This document shows, one piece after another, positions 34,899 to 43,492 of a DNA stretch of 64,000 bases. Position numbers and translations under genes: made by a program. Each line of letters begins with the position of its first letter. The stretch's first letter is position 1. The DNA comes from Acinetobacter pittii ATCC 19004 = CIP 70.29 (GTDB lineage: Bacteria > Pseudomonadota > Gammaproteobacteria > Pseudomonadales > Moraxellaceae): positions 789,906-853,905 of the forward strand of contig NZ_KB849786.1 of NCBI RefSeq assembly GCF_000369045.1, read 5' to 3'. Under the pieces are notes generated by a model. The model saw only the letters and a list, made by a program, of their open reading frames with translations. It did no database searches and was not told where the DNA came from.

Positions 34899-37337
34899 AT
34901 GCTAAAAAAATGTGTTTTTTCATTGGTATATATCTTGCCACTTAATTTATATGCCGCTCAAGTGGATGAATTGCGAGAGCAAGCTATTCATACTTACAAA
35001 ACTGGACAAACTCAACAAGCAATATTGAAATTAGATCAATTGCTAAATAAATACCCACATGACCAAAAATTGCTAGCTGATTATTTAGTTGTAATGTCAA
35101 GTGAAAAAAAAGATCTACTGACTTTTTCTCAGCATTTAGCAAATATTAATTATGTGACTTTTCCAGAATATGGCCAATTACCATTAATACGTAATTTGCG
35201 TGATTTTAAACACTTTAAAGATGCAATTGAGTGGTCGAACAAATTTAATATTCACAAGACATCTGATGGGCAGATTTTATTAGCAGTTTTATATGCTGAA
35301 GCTCAAGATCCTGTAAATGCTAAGGTACATTTAACAAGTATTAAGAATAAAAATCTTACAGCTGAGCAATTTGTTCAAATTGCTTATGCATATCGACTCA
35401 TTAATTCACCAGTAGATGCTTTATCTGTAATTGAGCAAGCTTATCAACAGCAACCAAACTCTTTTGCGGTTTTACAAGAATATAGTTATGACTTAGCGGC
35501 TGTAGGTTCCTATAAAAAAGCTCAGCAGTTATTGCTTGCCAGCGATAAAAATGCACAAACAGAAGCGCTACAGCACTGGTTAAAAGTCAGTGAGTTTTCT
35601 CAACGTGTAAATAATGCAATTACTCGCTATAAATATCTCAATCGAGAAGGGATGTCGGATAGTGAAGGCTTTGCTGAGCTTGATGCTGTATTGAAACAAG
35701 GTGAGCAAATACAGCCTTTGATTCAACCGTCAGACTCCAATTATTTAAGATTTCATTATGACTATTTATATGCTTTGGACTTTCGTGGGCGTAGCCGTAC
35801 GGTATTAGATGAATTTACTAAATTAAATGTACCGTTAGAAAAGCTACCGGCTTATGTACGTCATGCGATTGCGGATAGTTATTTAGCAGAAAGACAACCG
35901 CAGCAGGCTGAACTCGCTTTTAAAACCTTACTTACCGAAAAAAACTATTCAGATATGACGGTATATACGGGGCTTTATTATTCTTATATTGAACAAGAAA
36001 AATATAAACAAGCTGAGCAACTTTTGAATGATGTTGATCGGTTGATCCCTACGTATAAATACAGTCAAGCCAAAGGGGTGGATAAATCAAGTCATCCTGA
36101 TCGTGATGATTATATCGCTTTACAAGGCATGCATTTAGCTTATGCAAATCATTTGGATAAATCAGAAAAGCATTTTCAGAAACAAGTAGATCTTGCACCT
36201 GCTAATCAAGGTTTAATTAATAACCTTGCTCGTGTTGAGCGCTGGAGAGATAAGCCATTACAGGCGAAGCAAACAATTGATCGTTTAAATGGCTTAACGC
36301 CAGTTGCTAAAGATACGCGTATTAACCAAATGCAAAATGCCCAGGCTTTAGGGAATATTCCTGAGTGGCGCAAAAGCACAGAAAGTCTTTTGCAATATTA
36401 TCCTGAAGATAGTGGCGTAGTTAAAAGTCGAAAAGAATTAGATGATCGTGATAGAGCAACCATCTCTCATTCAACAACTTGGGGCCAAAGTAAAGCAGAG
36501 AAGAGTGATTCTGTGAGTGGGCAAAATGGTTTGAAAGACCGCGAAATAGAAACGCGTATTAATAGCCCTTGGATTAAAGATAATTATCGCCTATTTGCTT
36601 GGCATCAAGATCGTTACGGAGAATACCGTTTTGGTGATGTGCATGATCAACGTTATGGTGTCGGTGCTGAGTGGCAAGAAAACCGTAAGGCATTGTCGGC
36701 AATTTTGTCGCAAAGTACTGATGGTGGACAAGCAGGTGTTCGTCTTGATTGGTCACAATGGCTAAACGACCACTGGCAATATCAATTGCAATATGACAGT
36801 CAGGCTAATATTCCATTACAAGCAATTGATGCGGGTGAGGATGGACAAGCTTACCGCGCCGCTTTGACATGGCAAAAAGATGAGTCACGCCAAATTGGGG
36901 CAAGTTATGGCTTAACCGATATAAGCGACGGTAATAAACAACAAGAATTTTCGACCTTTTGGCGTGAGCGATTATTTGATGCGCCTCATCATATTACCTA
37001 TGGAACGGTACGTGGATTTTATGGCAGCAATAGCCAAGATGAGACCGCTTACTTTAGCCCAAGTAATCATTACAGTGCTGAGTTGAATTTAAGTCATGAC
37101 TGGGTCACTTGGCGAGAATACGAACGCTCATTTAAACAGCATTTTGAAGCTGGAGTCGGGCTTTATAAACAAGCAGATTACTCAGCTCGACCAACATACT
37201 CTTTGCAATATCAACATCAATGGCAGCTCTCACGGACTTGGCAACTTAATTATGGAATTGGTTGGCAATACCATCCATACGATGGTCATGATGAACAACA
37301 TACCTACGGTATTTTCGGATTTGAAGGGCGTTTTTAA
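34899..37337 (+). CDS. pgaA: PNAG outer-membrane export porin PgaA
   Basis: 812-residue secreted protein. The signal peptide is MLKKCVFSLVYILPLNLYAA. The first 500 residues are tetratricopeptide-like helical repeats in the periplasm (for example TYKTGQTQQAILKLDQLLNK and ADSYLAERQPQQAELAFKTL). The last 300 form an outer-membrane beta-barrel ending in a Phe (TYGIFGFEGRF). It exports partly deacetylated poly-beta-1,6-N-acetylglucosamine for biofilm. First gene of pgaABCD; its stop overlaps the pgaB start by one base. It has no clear Shine-Dalgarno, and a small hairpin lies just upstream. Confidence 0.96.
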   Translation: MLKKCVFSLVYILPLNLYAAQVDELREQAIHTYKTGQTQQAILKLDQLLNKYPHDQKLLADYLVVMSSEKKDLLTFSQHLANINYVTFPEYGQLPLIRNLRDFKHFKDAIEWSNKFNIHKTSDGQILLAVLYAEAQDPVNAKVHLTSIKNKNLTAEQFVQIAYAYRLINSPVDALSVIEQAYQQQPNSFAVLQEYSYDLAAVGSYKKAQQLLLASDKNAQTEALQHWLKVSEFSQRVNNAITRYKYLNREGMSDSEGFAELDAVLKQGEQIQPLIQPSDSNYLRFHYDYLYALDFRGRSRTVLDEFTKLNVPLEKLPAYVRHAIADSYLAERQPQQAELAFKTLLTEKNYSDMTVYTGLYYSYIEQEKYKQAEQLLNDVDRLIPTYKYSQAKGVDKSSHPDRDDYIALQGMHLAYANHLDKSEKHFQKQVDLAPANQGLINNLARVERWRDKPLQAKQTIDRLNGLTPVAKDTRINQMQNAQALGNIPEWRKSTESLLQYYPEDSGVVKSRKELDDRDRATISHSTTWGQSKAEKSDSVSGQNGLKDREIETRINSPWIKDNYRLFAWHQDRYGEYRFGDVHDQRYGVGAEWQENRKALSAILSQSTDGGQAGVRLDWSQWLNDHWQYQLQYDSQANIPLQAIDAGEDGQAYRAALTWQKDESRQIGASYGLTDISDGNKQQEFSTFWRERLFDAPHHITYGTVRGFYGSNSQDETAYFSPSNHYSAELNLSHDWVTWREYERSFKQHFEAGVGLYKQADYSARPTYSLQYQHQWQLSRTWQLNYGIGWQYHPYDGHDEQHTYGIFGFEGRF

Positions 37338-39160
37338 TGAATAACATGATGTCAAAAATGTTGAGCTGTGTGTTTGCCTCAACATTATTACCCGTACAAT
37401 TTGCCTATGCCCGCATTGAAACTGAACTACCAAAAAATCATACGGTTTCGTTAACTTTTCATGATGTACGAGATGACGTACTCAAGGAAGGTGATCGTGA
37501 TATTTATGCGATTCAGACCAATAATCTGGCGCAGTTTCTCGATTGGCTTAGTCAGTCGGACTGGAAACCGATTCGACTAAAAGACATTGAAGAGGCGCGC
37601 AAGCAAGGTAAAGAATTACCTCATAACTCTATTCTACTGACCTTTGATGATGGTGCTTTAAGTAGTTATAGCCGAGTATTTCCTTTGCTTAAGCAATATA
37701 AAATCCCAGCAGTTTTTGCACTTCCAACCAGTTGGTTAAATGGTAATATAAAAGCGGGTTATGAAGCCTATGGTCAAGGTAATTTGGTGAACTGGGCTCA
37801 AGTTCGTGAAATGCAAGCATCTGGCTTAGCCGAGTTTGCAAGCCATAGCGATGATTTACATCATGGTGTATTAGCCAATCCTCAAGGCAATGAGCAACCT
37901 GCTGCTACTTCTTATGCCTATTTAAAATCGCAATCACGTTATGAAACCGATGCGGAATATCAACAGCGCATTTTGCAGGATTTAAAAAAATCTTATGCAG
38001 TTTTAAAAAAAGAAGTAGGGGTTAATCCTAAAGCAATTATTTGGCCTTATGGCGCCGTGAATGAACAGTTAGAAAAGCTAGCACAACAGGCGGGTTTCCA
38101 GTTTTCATTCAGTTTGGGACGTGATGGAATGAATCGCGTAAGTGACTCAACTTTTAAACGTAGCTTAGTCATTGATAACCCAACAGCCGAACAACTGACA
38201 GAGGGTATGTTAAATATCCTGAACTTCGAAGAGGCAGATTTATTTAAGCAGCCACGTCATTTTGTGAGTATGGATTTAAAGCACTTAGCAGCGCAACAAA
38301 ACTCTCAGACTGATGAAAAATTAGGGCAGTTGCTATCAAAACTGTATAGTTTGAAAAACAACGCTTTAATCTTTAAGCCTTTGGAAGACAAAGATGGAGA
38401 TGGGCAATATGATGTAGCTTATTTCCCTACAAATAAAATGTCTGTTCAACAAGATATTTTAAACCGTAGTTTATGGCAGGCTCAAACTCGCGCAGGCCAA
38501 TCGGTAATATTAGAGTTGCCTGCTTATCCGCAAAAAAATAAACCATTTTTAACTGTAGATTTAGCTAAAGATATTGCGCGTTTTAACAGTAATTTAAGTG
38601 GTATTCAGCTTAATGCAGGATCATCTTTAAATTGCGCAATGCAAAAAATAACAGTGCAAGAAAGTTGTATTGAGCAATCAAAACAGCTCGAACAACTGAG
38701 TCAACTGACTAAAAAAGCGGTAAAACCTTATTTAAATATGAGTAATCAGGCGCAGTTTAGTTTATTGCTTACACCTGATTTAGATCATGTGGAAAATCTA
38801 CCTGAGCTTATAAAAACACTTTTAATGCAACATGACTTAGTCAATTTGAAGTTTGATGTGATTGGTAAGAAAAAACAATTTAATCAGTTGTTAACGCTAT
38901 TAAATACACTTGATGAAAATGATAAGCAAAGAATAATGCTGACTTTAGTATTACCAGAAAATTCGCAAAAAAATGCTTGGGAAGAGGTTCAGCAAGGACT
39001 ATTTTCTATTCAGCGAGTAGGAATCCAGAAATTCGGTATTGATGGCTATGACTTTGAAAAATCAAAAGATGTTCATCAATATTTATATAATCCGCTTAGT
39101 CTGAATGCTAGCCCTGTGATGTATCAGCCTTTTGCTGGATTGGTAGAGGGGAAAAAGTAA
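37337..39160 (+). CDS. pgaB: PNAG N-deacetylase PgaB
   Basis: 607-residue periplasmic protein. The signal peptide (about residues 1-26) ends QFAYAR with no lipobox cysteine, unlike lipidated E. coli PgaB. The N-terminal polysaccharide deacetylase domain keeps its metal site: Asp104-Asp105 in TFDDG, His170 and His175 in ASHSDDLHHG. The C-terminal domain corresponds to the glycoside hydrolase 153 region but is shorter (E. coli PgaB is 672). The stretch GIQLNAGSS (422-430) replaces the E. coli GILFHDDAL, which holds the catalytic Asp. It deacetylates PNAG before export; hydrolase activity is doubtful. It overlaps pgaA and pgaC by one base each. Confidence 0.94.
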   Translation: MNNMMSKMLSCVFASTLLPVQFAYARIETELPKNHTVSLTFHDVRDDVLKEGDRDIYAIQTNNLAQFLDWLSQSDWKPIRLKDIEEARKQGKELPHNSILLTFDDGALSSYSRVFPLLKQYKIPAVFALPTSWLNGNIKAGYEAYGQGNLVNWAQVREMQASGLAEFASHSDDLHHGVLANPQGNEQPAATSYAYLKSQSRYETDAEYQQRILQDLKKSYAVLKKEVGVNPKAIIWPYGAVNEQLEKLAQQAGFQFSFSLGRDGMNRVSDSTFKRSLVIDNPTAEQLTEGMLNILNFEEADLFKQPRHFVSMDLKHLAAQQNSQTDEKLGQLLSKLYSLKNNALIFKPLEDKDGDGQYDVAYFPTNKMSVQQDILNRSLWQAQTRAGQSVILELPAYPQKNKPFLTVDLAKDIARFNSNLSGIQLNAGSSLNCAMQKITVQESCIEQSKQLEQLSQLTKKAVKPYLNMSNQAQFSLLLTPDLDHVENLPELIKTLLMQHDLVNLKFDVIGKKKQFNQLLTLLNTLDENDKQRIMLTLVLPENSQKNAWEEVQQGLFSIQRVGIQKFGIDGYDFEKSKDVHQYLYNPLSLNASPVMYQPFAGLVEGKK

Positions 39161-40407
39161 TGAGGGTATTACTCGATATTCTGTTTGCTTTTGCCTTTTT
39201 ATATCCCTTACTGATGGCTTGGACATGGATGGTAGGGGGACTTTGGTTTTTCTTTAAAAGAGAATACCGCGAACAAGCGCTTCCTGAACCTACAGGTGAA
39301 GGATGCAGTATCATCATTCCGTGTTTTAACGAAGAAGCGCAAGTACGCCAAACAATTCGTTATGCGCTACAAACCAAATATCCTAATTTTGAAGTCATTG
39401 CTGTTAATGACGGAAGTAGTGATAGGACCGCCGAAATTCTAGATGAATTGTCAGCGCAAGATTCACGACTTCGGGTTGTACACTTAGCAGAAAATCAGGG
39501 TAAGGCCGTAGCTTTAAGATCGGGAGTACTGGTTAGTAAATACGAATATCTTGTTTGTATCGATGGAGATGCGTTGTTGCATCCGCATGCGGTACTTTGG
39601 TTAATGCAACCATTTATTAACTTCCCGCGAATTGGTGCTGTAACAGGTAATCCGCGAATTTTAAACCGATCTAGTATTTTAGGAAAATTACAAGTTGGTG
39701 AGTTTTCTTCGATTATTGGTTTGATCAAACGTGCACAACGTACATATGGTCGTATTTTTACTGTATCTGGTGTGATTGCAGCATTTCGTAAAACCGCACT
39801 GGTTCGAGTCGGGTTTTGGTCTGACGATAAAATTACCGAAGATATTGATATTTCATGGAAGTTACAGCTCGACCATTGGGATATTCAGTATATTCCGCAA
39901 GCACTTTGTTATATCTATATGCCTGAGACATTTAAAGGTCTATGGAAACAGCGTCTTCGCTGGGCGCAAGGTGGGGTAGAGGTTCTTATAGAATATATTC
40001 CACAAATGTTCAAACTGCGTGTTCGAAGAATGTGGCCGGTCATGATTGAGGCGCTAGTCAGTATTATCTGGTCTTATGTGATGATCATGATCTTCACGCT
40101 ATTTTTTGTTGGATTATTTGTTGAACTGCCTCAGCAATGGCAGATCAAAACGCTTATGCCACAGTGGTACGGTATAATATTAGGCGGAACATGTTTGATC
40201 CAGTTTTTAGTGAGTTTGTGGATTGATCATCGTTATGACCGAGGGCGTTTTTTTAGAAATTACTTTTGGGTGATTTGGTATCCGTTATTTTTCTGGCTAC
40301 TGACTTTGTTTACAAGTGTTGTTGCGGTACCAAAAACTTTATTTAACACAAAAAAACGTGCTCGTTGGGTAAGTCCAGACCGAGGCTTCCGTGGAGATAA
40401 CCCATGA
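39160..40407 (+). CDS. pgaC: PNAG synthase glycosyltransferase PgaC
   Basis: 415-residue inner-membrane family 2 glycosyltransferase that polymerises UDP-GlcNAc into PNAG. Motifs: EVIAVNDGSSDRT (residues 78-90), CIDGDALLHPHA with Asp135 and Asp137, the TEDIDISWKLQ acceptor motif (about 223-233) and the QRLRWAQGG (Q/RxxRW) motif (about 264-272). Membrane spans are at the N-terminus and in the last 130 residues. The start codon overlaps the pgaB stop, and pgaD overlaps its end by 4 bases. In other bacteria activity requires PgaD and c-di-GMP. Confidence 0.96.
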   Translation: MRVLLDILFAFAFLYPLLMAWTWMVGGLWFFFKREYREQALPEPTGEGCSIIIPCFNEEAQVRQTIRYALQTKYPNFEVIAVNDGSSDRTAEILDELSAQDSRLRVVHLAENQGKAVALRSGVLVSKYEYLVCIDGDALLHPHAVLWLMQPFINFPRIGAVTGNPRILNRSSILGKLQVGEFSSIIGLIKRAQRTYGRIFTVSGVIAAFRKTALVRVGFWSDDKITEDIDISWKLQLDHWDIQYIPQALCYIYMPETFKGLWKQRLRWAQGGVEVLIEYIPQMFKLRVRRMWPVMIEALVSIIWSYVMIMIFTLFFVGLFVELPQQWQIKTLMPQWYGIILGGTCLIQFLVSLWIDHRYDRGRFFRNYFWVIWYPLFFWLLTLFTSVVAVPKTLFNTKKRARWVSPDRGFRGDNP

Positions 40408-40862
40408 AACTTGAGGAAAATAAGGATATAGAGACTTTAGATATCCCTGAATATATTGATCAGCCGGAATATGTCAAAAATAAAACAGCAAACTATACAT
40501 TACAAACCATTGGCTGGATTTGTTTAATGTGGCTGCTTTTCCCATTGGTTTCACTGTTTTTATGGGTTTTTGAAGGTCACTTAATTTATGATTACGTCTG
40601 GGTAGACCACTTATCAGAAGTTAAGACCTTATTACATTTAGCATTAATGATCGGAATTAGCGCGCTTATTTTAATTTTATGGGCAAGTTATAACTGGATT
40701 AGGTTTAGTGGTGAGGACCGACGTGCTAAGGCACCTAATAGTTCTGTAGAATTATTAGCGGCCCAATTTTCAGTTACTTCCGACATGCTAAATGATTTGC
40801 AAGAAAAACAGCGCATCATTTTGCATTACGATGATCATGGTAATTTGCAAAAATATGAGTAA
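40404..40862 (+). CDS. pgaD: PNAG synthase accessory protein PgaD
   Basis: 152-residue inner-membrane protein with two hydrophobic spans (IGWICLMWLLFPLVSLFLWV about 39-58; LMIGISALILILWASYNWIR about 83-102) and cytoplasmic ends, the PgaD topology. In E. coli PgaC and PgaD together bind c-di-GMP. The sequence is poorly conserved, but position and topology are decisive: fourth gene of pgaABCD, overlapping pgaC by 4 bases. It is followed by a terminator. Confidence 0.93.
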   Translation: MKLEENKDIETLDIPEYIDQPEYVKNKTANYTLQTIGWICLMWLLFPLVSLFLWVFEGHLIYDYVWVDHLSEVKTLLHLALMIGISALILILWASYNWIRFSGEDRRAKAPNSSVELLAAQFSVTSDMLNDLQEKQRIILHYDDHGNLQKYE

Positions 40863-40865
40863 ATA

Positions 40866-40896
40866 AAAAAGCATGGCCTAAAACCATGCTTTTTTA
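40866..40896. terminator. Bidirectional terminator after pgaD
   Basis: GCATGG (40872-40877), loop CCTAAAA, CCATGC (40885-40890) flanked by six As and six Ts, between convergent genes ending at 40862 and 40900. Confidence 0.9.
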
Positions 40897-40899
40897 CTT

Positions 40900-41463
40900 T
40901 TATGGGATTGCTCTGATAATAATATCAACAGGTTGTTCTATACCATCCATGCTGTGAACAGATCTATTGGTAATTTTAACAATTGGCCATGTTTGCAATT
41001 TACAGTTGGGTTTCTGAAGTGCTGCATAATAACTGTCGGATTTAAAAAATACTTTTTTGGTGGTTGCAGTATTGGGAGTCAAAAGACGCTTAAGCCATGG
41101 TTCGTTTACTTGAGTTTCTAGAAAACGTAGTGCCAGAATGCTTTTAACACGATTATTAAATAACCTGCGGTTTTTGATAATAAGTGGGTGGGTAATTAAC
41201 TTATGCGTACCCATCTGACTATGGGGCAAAATAAAATGAGGAGTGATTTGGAAGACAGTCACAAATTTTGCTTGCTGACAGATTTTTTCAAGATGAGTCA
41301 CGCTATCTTGATTTGTACCAATAATCGCGACAGATGAATGTGAAAAGTCAAAATCTTTAATTGACGTTGAGGAAATCACTTGACCAGTAAAATCTTCGAA
41401 ATCTTGAGAGATATTCTGAAAAATTACTGATTTTGAAGTGTTATTTTTAATATTAATACTCAT
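40900..41463 (-). CDS. Degenerate flavin monooxygenase-like fragment
   Basis: 187-residue protein that looks like the middle of a Baeyer-Villiger/flavin-containing monooxygenase. FDFSHSSVAIIGTNQDSVTH corresponds to the second (NADPH) Rossmann segment, with the usual GTGxS turned into GTNQDS. QQAKFVTVFQITPHFILPH matches the conserved VTVFQRTP..LP region. KKVFFKSDSYYAALQKPNCK matches the K/R-x-S-x-DYYPALxxPN region. The N-terminal FAD domain and the C-terminal third are missing. It may be a decayed gene or a repurposed small protein. Its ribosome-binding site lies inside a short palindrome (41467-41482). Family assignment is from memory. Confidence 0.55.
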   Translation of the reverse strand: MSINIKNNTSKSVIFQNISQDFEDFTGQVISSTSIKDFDFSHSSVAIIGTNQDSVTHLEKICQQAKFVTVFQITPHFILPHSQMGTHKLITHPLIIKNRRLFNNRVKSILALRFLETQVNEPWLKRLLTPNTATTKKVFFKSDSYYAALQKPNCKLQTWPIVKITNRSVHSMDGIEQPVDIIIRAIP

Positions 41464-41566
41464 TTTCCAAAAGTCCTTTTGGTTTTTTAAATCATGATGT
41501 TTTTATCGTTTTAATATAAATAACCAAGCAGGAAGTTGGGGTAAAGTCTTTTCAGATAGATGGTCA

Positions 41567-41597
41567 TCCCATACTCGAAATCAATTCAAGTATGGGA
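41567..41597. other. Hairpin after the LLM oxidoreductase gene
   Basis: TCCCATACT (41567-41575) pairs with AGTATGGGA (41589-41597), with an inner GAA/TTC pairing. It has no T tract, so it is a weak terminator at best. Confidence 0.4.
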
Positions 41598-41611
41598 GCT
41601 TGAAGTAGAGT

Positions 41612-42616
41612 TTAATGTTCTGTTTTTACATTCATGAGCTGTGTAAAGCTTTCTAAACGTTTAGCTGTATCGTATACATCACATGTAAAAATAAATTCAT
41701 CAACATCATACGTCGCTAATAACTTTTGTAAGCCAGAGCGAACAGTATCTACAGAACCAATTTGCGCCATTGCATAGAAGTTTTCGACAGAAAGTTGTTC
41801 TGCTGTATTCCATAATCCCTGCATTGATTCAACTGGTGGTTTCAGCTTTAAGCTTTCTCCACGAATTAAACCTAATACGCGTTGGTAGGCACTTGTTGCT
41901 AGAAACTGTGCTTCTTCATCTGTATCTGCTACAACAACAGGCACACCCATTGAAACATATGGCTTATCTAGATACTCAGAAGGTTCAAAGTTCTCCCGAT
42001 AAAGTTGAATCGCTTGACCTAACATACGTGGGGCAAAATGGGATGCAAATGAGTAGGGAAGTCCAAGTTTTGCCGCGAGTTGTGCACTAAATAGGCTAGA
42101 TCCAAGTAACCAAACAGGAACATGGGTGCTTTGCCCTGGTGTTGCAATAATTTTTTGTTCTGCTTGAGGTACATCGAAATATTTTAAGATTTCGGCAACA
42201 TCTCGAGGAAACTGATCTTCTGTTTCTTGATGGCCACGACGTAAAGCTCGCATGGTGAGTTGATCTGTACCGGGAGCACGGCCTAAACCAAGTTCAATAC
42301 GATTTGGATATAAAGTAGCAAGCGTCCCGAACTGTTCTGCGACAACTAAAGGGGCATGGTTAGGAAGCATAATTCCCCCTGAACCTAAGCGAATATGCTG
42401 TGTATGTGCTGCAATAAAACCGAGTAAGACAGCGGTAGCTGAACTTGCGATTCCATCCATGTTGTGATGTTCCGCAAGCCAGAAACGTTCATAACCTAGT
42501 TTTTCTGCATGTTGTGCCAATTCTAATGCGTGACGTAATGAGAATTCGATGGTTTTATCATTACGAATAGGAGCAAGTTCCAAAATGGAGAACTTGGTAT
42601 CTTGAAGTGATCGCAT
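41612..42616 (-). CDS. LLM-class flavin-dependent oxidoreductase
   Basis: 334-residue luciferase-like monooxygenase (YhbW/MsnO8 type) with a TIM-barrel fold using FMNH2. Typical stretches are [13 protein letters not shown] at the N-terminus, [20 protein letters not shown] (about 43-62), [20 protein letters not shown] (about 76-95) and [20 protein letters not shown] (about 108-127). Substrate unknown; relatives oxidise small organic or sulfur compounds with reduced flavin from a separate reductase. It is a single-gene unit. Two ATATCG-N8-CGATAT-type dyads just upstream suggest a dedicated regulator not encoded next to it. Confidence 0.88.
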   Translation of the reverse strand: MRSLQDTKFSILELAPIRNDKTIEFSLRHALELAQHAEKLGYERFWLAEHHNMDGIASSATAVLLGFIAAHTQHIRLGSGGIMLPNHAPLVVAEQFGTLATLYPNRIELGLGRAPGTDQLTMRALRRGHQETEDQFPRDVAEILKYFDVPQAEQKIIATPGQSTHVPVWLLGSSLFSAQLAAKLGLPYSFASHFAPRMLGQAIQLYRENFEPSEYLDKPYVSMGVPVVVADTDEEAQFLATSAYQRVLGLIRGESLKLKPPVESMQGLWNTAEQLSVENFYAMAQIGSVDTVRSGLQKLLATYDVDEFIFTCDVYDTAKRLESFTQLMNVKTEH

Positions 42617-42635
42617 GCGATATTCTCGAATAAGG

Positions 42636-42659
42636 ATATATCGAAATAATACGATATAT
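42636..42659. promoter_or_regulatory. Candidate operator upstream of LLM gene, dyad 1
   Basis: ATATATCG (42636-42643), 8-base spacer, CGATATAT (42652-42659), 20 bases upstream of the LLM start. Same core and spacer length as the dyad at 42671-42693. Confidence 0.55.
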
Positions 42660-42670
42660 AGGGTGTGATG

Positions 42671-42693
42671 TATATCGTTTTTTTTCGATATTA
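42671..42693. promoter_or_regulatory. Candidate operator upstream of LLM gene, dyad 2
   Basis: TATATCG (42671-42677), 8 Ts, CGATATTA (42686-42693): second copy of the ATATCG-N8-CGATAT pattern, centred 34 bases from the first. A further half-site CGATAT is at 42618-42623. Confidence 0.55.
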
Positions 42694-42710
42694 ATTTTTA
42701 GCTATAAATA

Positions 42711-42735
42711 AAAAAGCACCCGAAGGTGCTCTTTT
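42711..42735 (-). terminator. Terminator of glycine-zipper gene 1
   Basis: AGCACC-CGAA-GGTGCT (42715-42730) with As on the left that become Ts on the minus strand. The same hairpin recurs at 43453-43468. Confidence 0.85.
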
Positions 42736-42749
42736 GATTTATCTGTGAA

Positions 42750-43256
42750 TTAGCGGTTTTTATACCAACCACGGTGTAAGCCATTGTCATGGCGACGGCT
42801 ACCACCTTTATAATAACGACGGTCACCATCGTAATATCTGCGGTCATCACGATCGTAACGATCACGGTCATAACGGTCATCGTAGTTACGATCTTCAGCA
42901 ACTTTACGACCTAATGCAGAACCACCAGCTGCACCTACTGCTGCACCGATGTATCCACCGTTGGTGCCGCCCATATTTTTGCCGACTGTATAACCAGCAC
43001 CACCACCTAAAGCACCACCAATTGCAGCTTCTGTACGATTACGACGATCACTTGCTGCAGCTGCACCACCAGCACCACCTAAAGCAGCACCGATTGTTGC
43101 ACCTGAGGTACCACCAATACTTTTACCAATTGCAGTACCCACTACACTACCTAAAGCAGAGGTTGCAGCAACACGTGTACCATTGTCAGCATGTGCAACT
43201 GTTACCATAGAAGATGTTGCAATTAATGCACTAGCCAACCAAATATTCATTTTCAT
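42750..43256 (-). CDS. Glycine-zipper protein with Arg/Asp/Tyr-rich tail
   Basis: 168-residue exported protein. The signal peptide MKMNIWLASALIATSSMVTVA(HA) is followed by about 80 residues of glycine-zipper repeats (GTAIGKSIGGTSGATIGAAL; GGALGGGAGYTVGKNMGGTN). The last 50 residues are a low-complexity tail rich in Arg, Asp and Tyr (RYDRDRYDRDDRRYYDGDRR). Glycine zippers associate with membranes, often in outer-membrane lipoproteins such as the SlyB/17 kDa type, but no lipobox is present here. Function unknown. It is a tandem paralogue of the gene at 43493-43912, which lacks the tail. Its own terminator follows. Confidence 0.8.
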   Translation of the reverse strand: MKMNIWLASALIATSSMVTVAHADNGTRVAATSALGSVVGTAIGKSIGGTSGATIGAALGGAGGAAAASDRRNRTEAAIGGALGGGAGYTVGKNMGGTNGGYIGAAVGAAGGSALGRKVAEDRNYDDRYDRDRYDRDDRRYYDGDRRYYKGGSRRHDNGLHRGWYKNR

Positions 43257-43446
43257 CGTAGAACTCCATGTCCTTTTTACTGGAAGGACAGTTATCTTTA
43301 TCTTGGGGTAAATGTAATAAAAAATTTCGTGATAATTATGGAGAACCCCAAGGGTGATACAAGTGTTTTGTGTCTGTTTGTAGTGTTTGTATTAATTTGT
43401 GGATAAACCATGAGCATACGACAAATTAGCTTTTAATCACTCATAA

Positions 43447-43470
43447 TAAAAAAGCACCCGAAGGTGCTTA
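43447..43470 (-). terminator. Terminator of glycine-zipper gene 2
   Basis: AGCACC-CGAA-GGTGCT (43453-43468) preceded by As: identical stem-loop to the one at 42715-42730, supporting tandem duplication including the terminator. Confidence 0.8.
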
Positions 43471-43492
43471 AATATCTGTTCGTCAAATTTGA

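Noticed and set aside
42914-43210. 98-codon rightward ORF rich in His/Gln
   Set aside because: It is the opposite strand of the glycine-zipper gene; Gly/Ala codons read backwards give His/Gln-rich nonsense. The same holds for the frame at 43621-43863.
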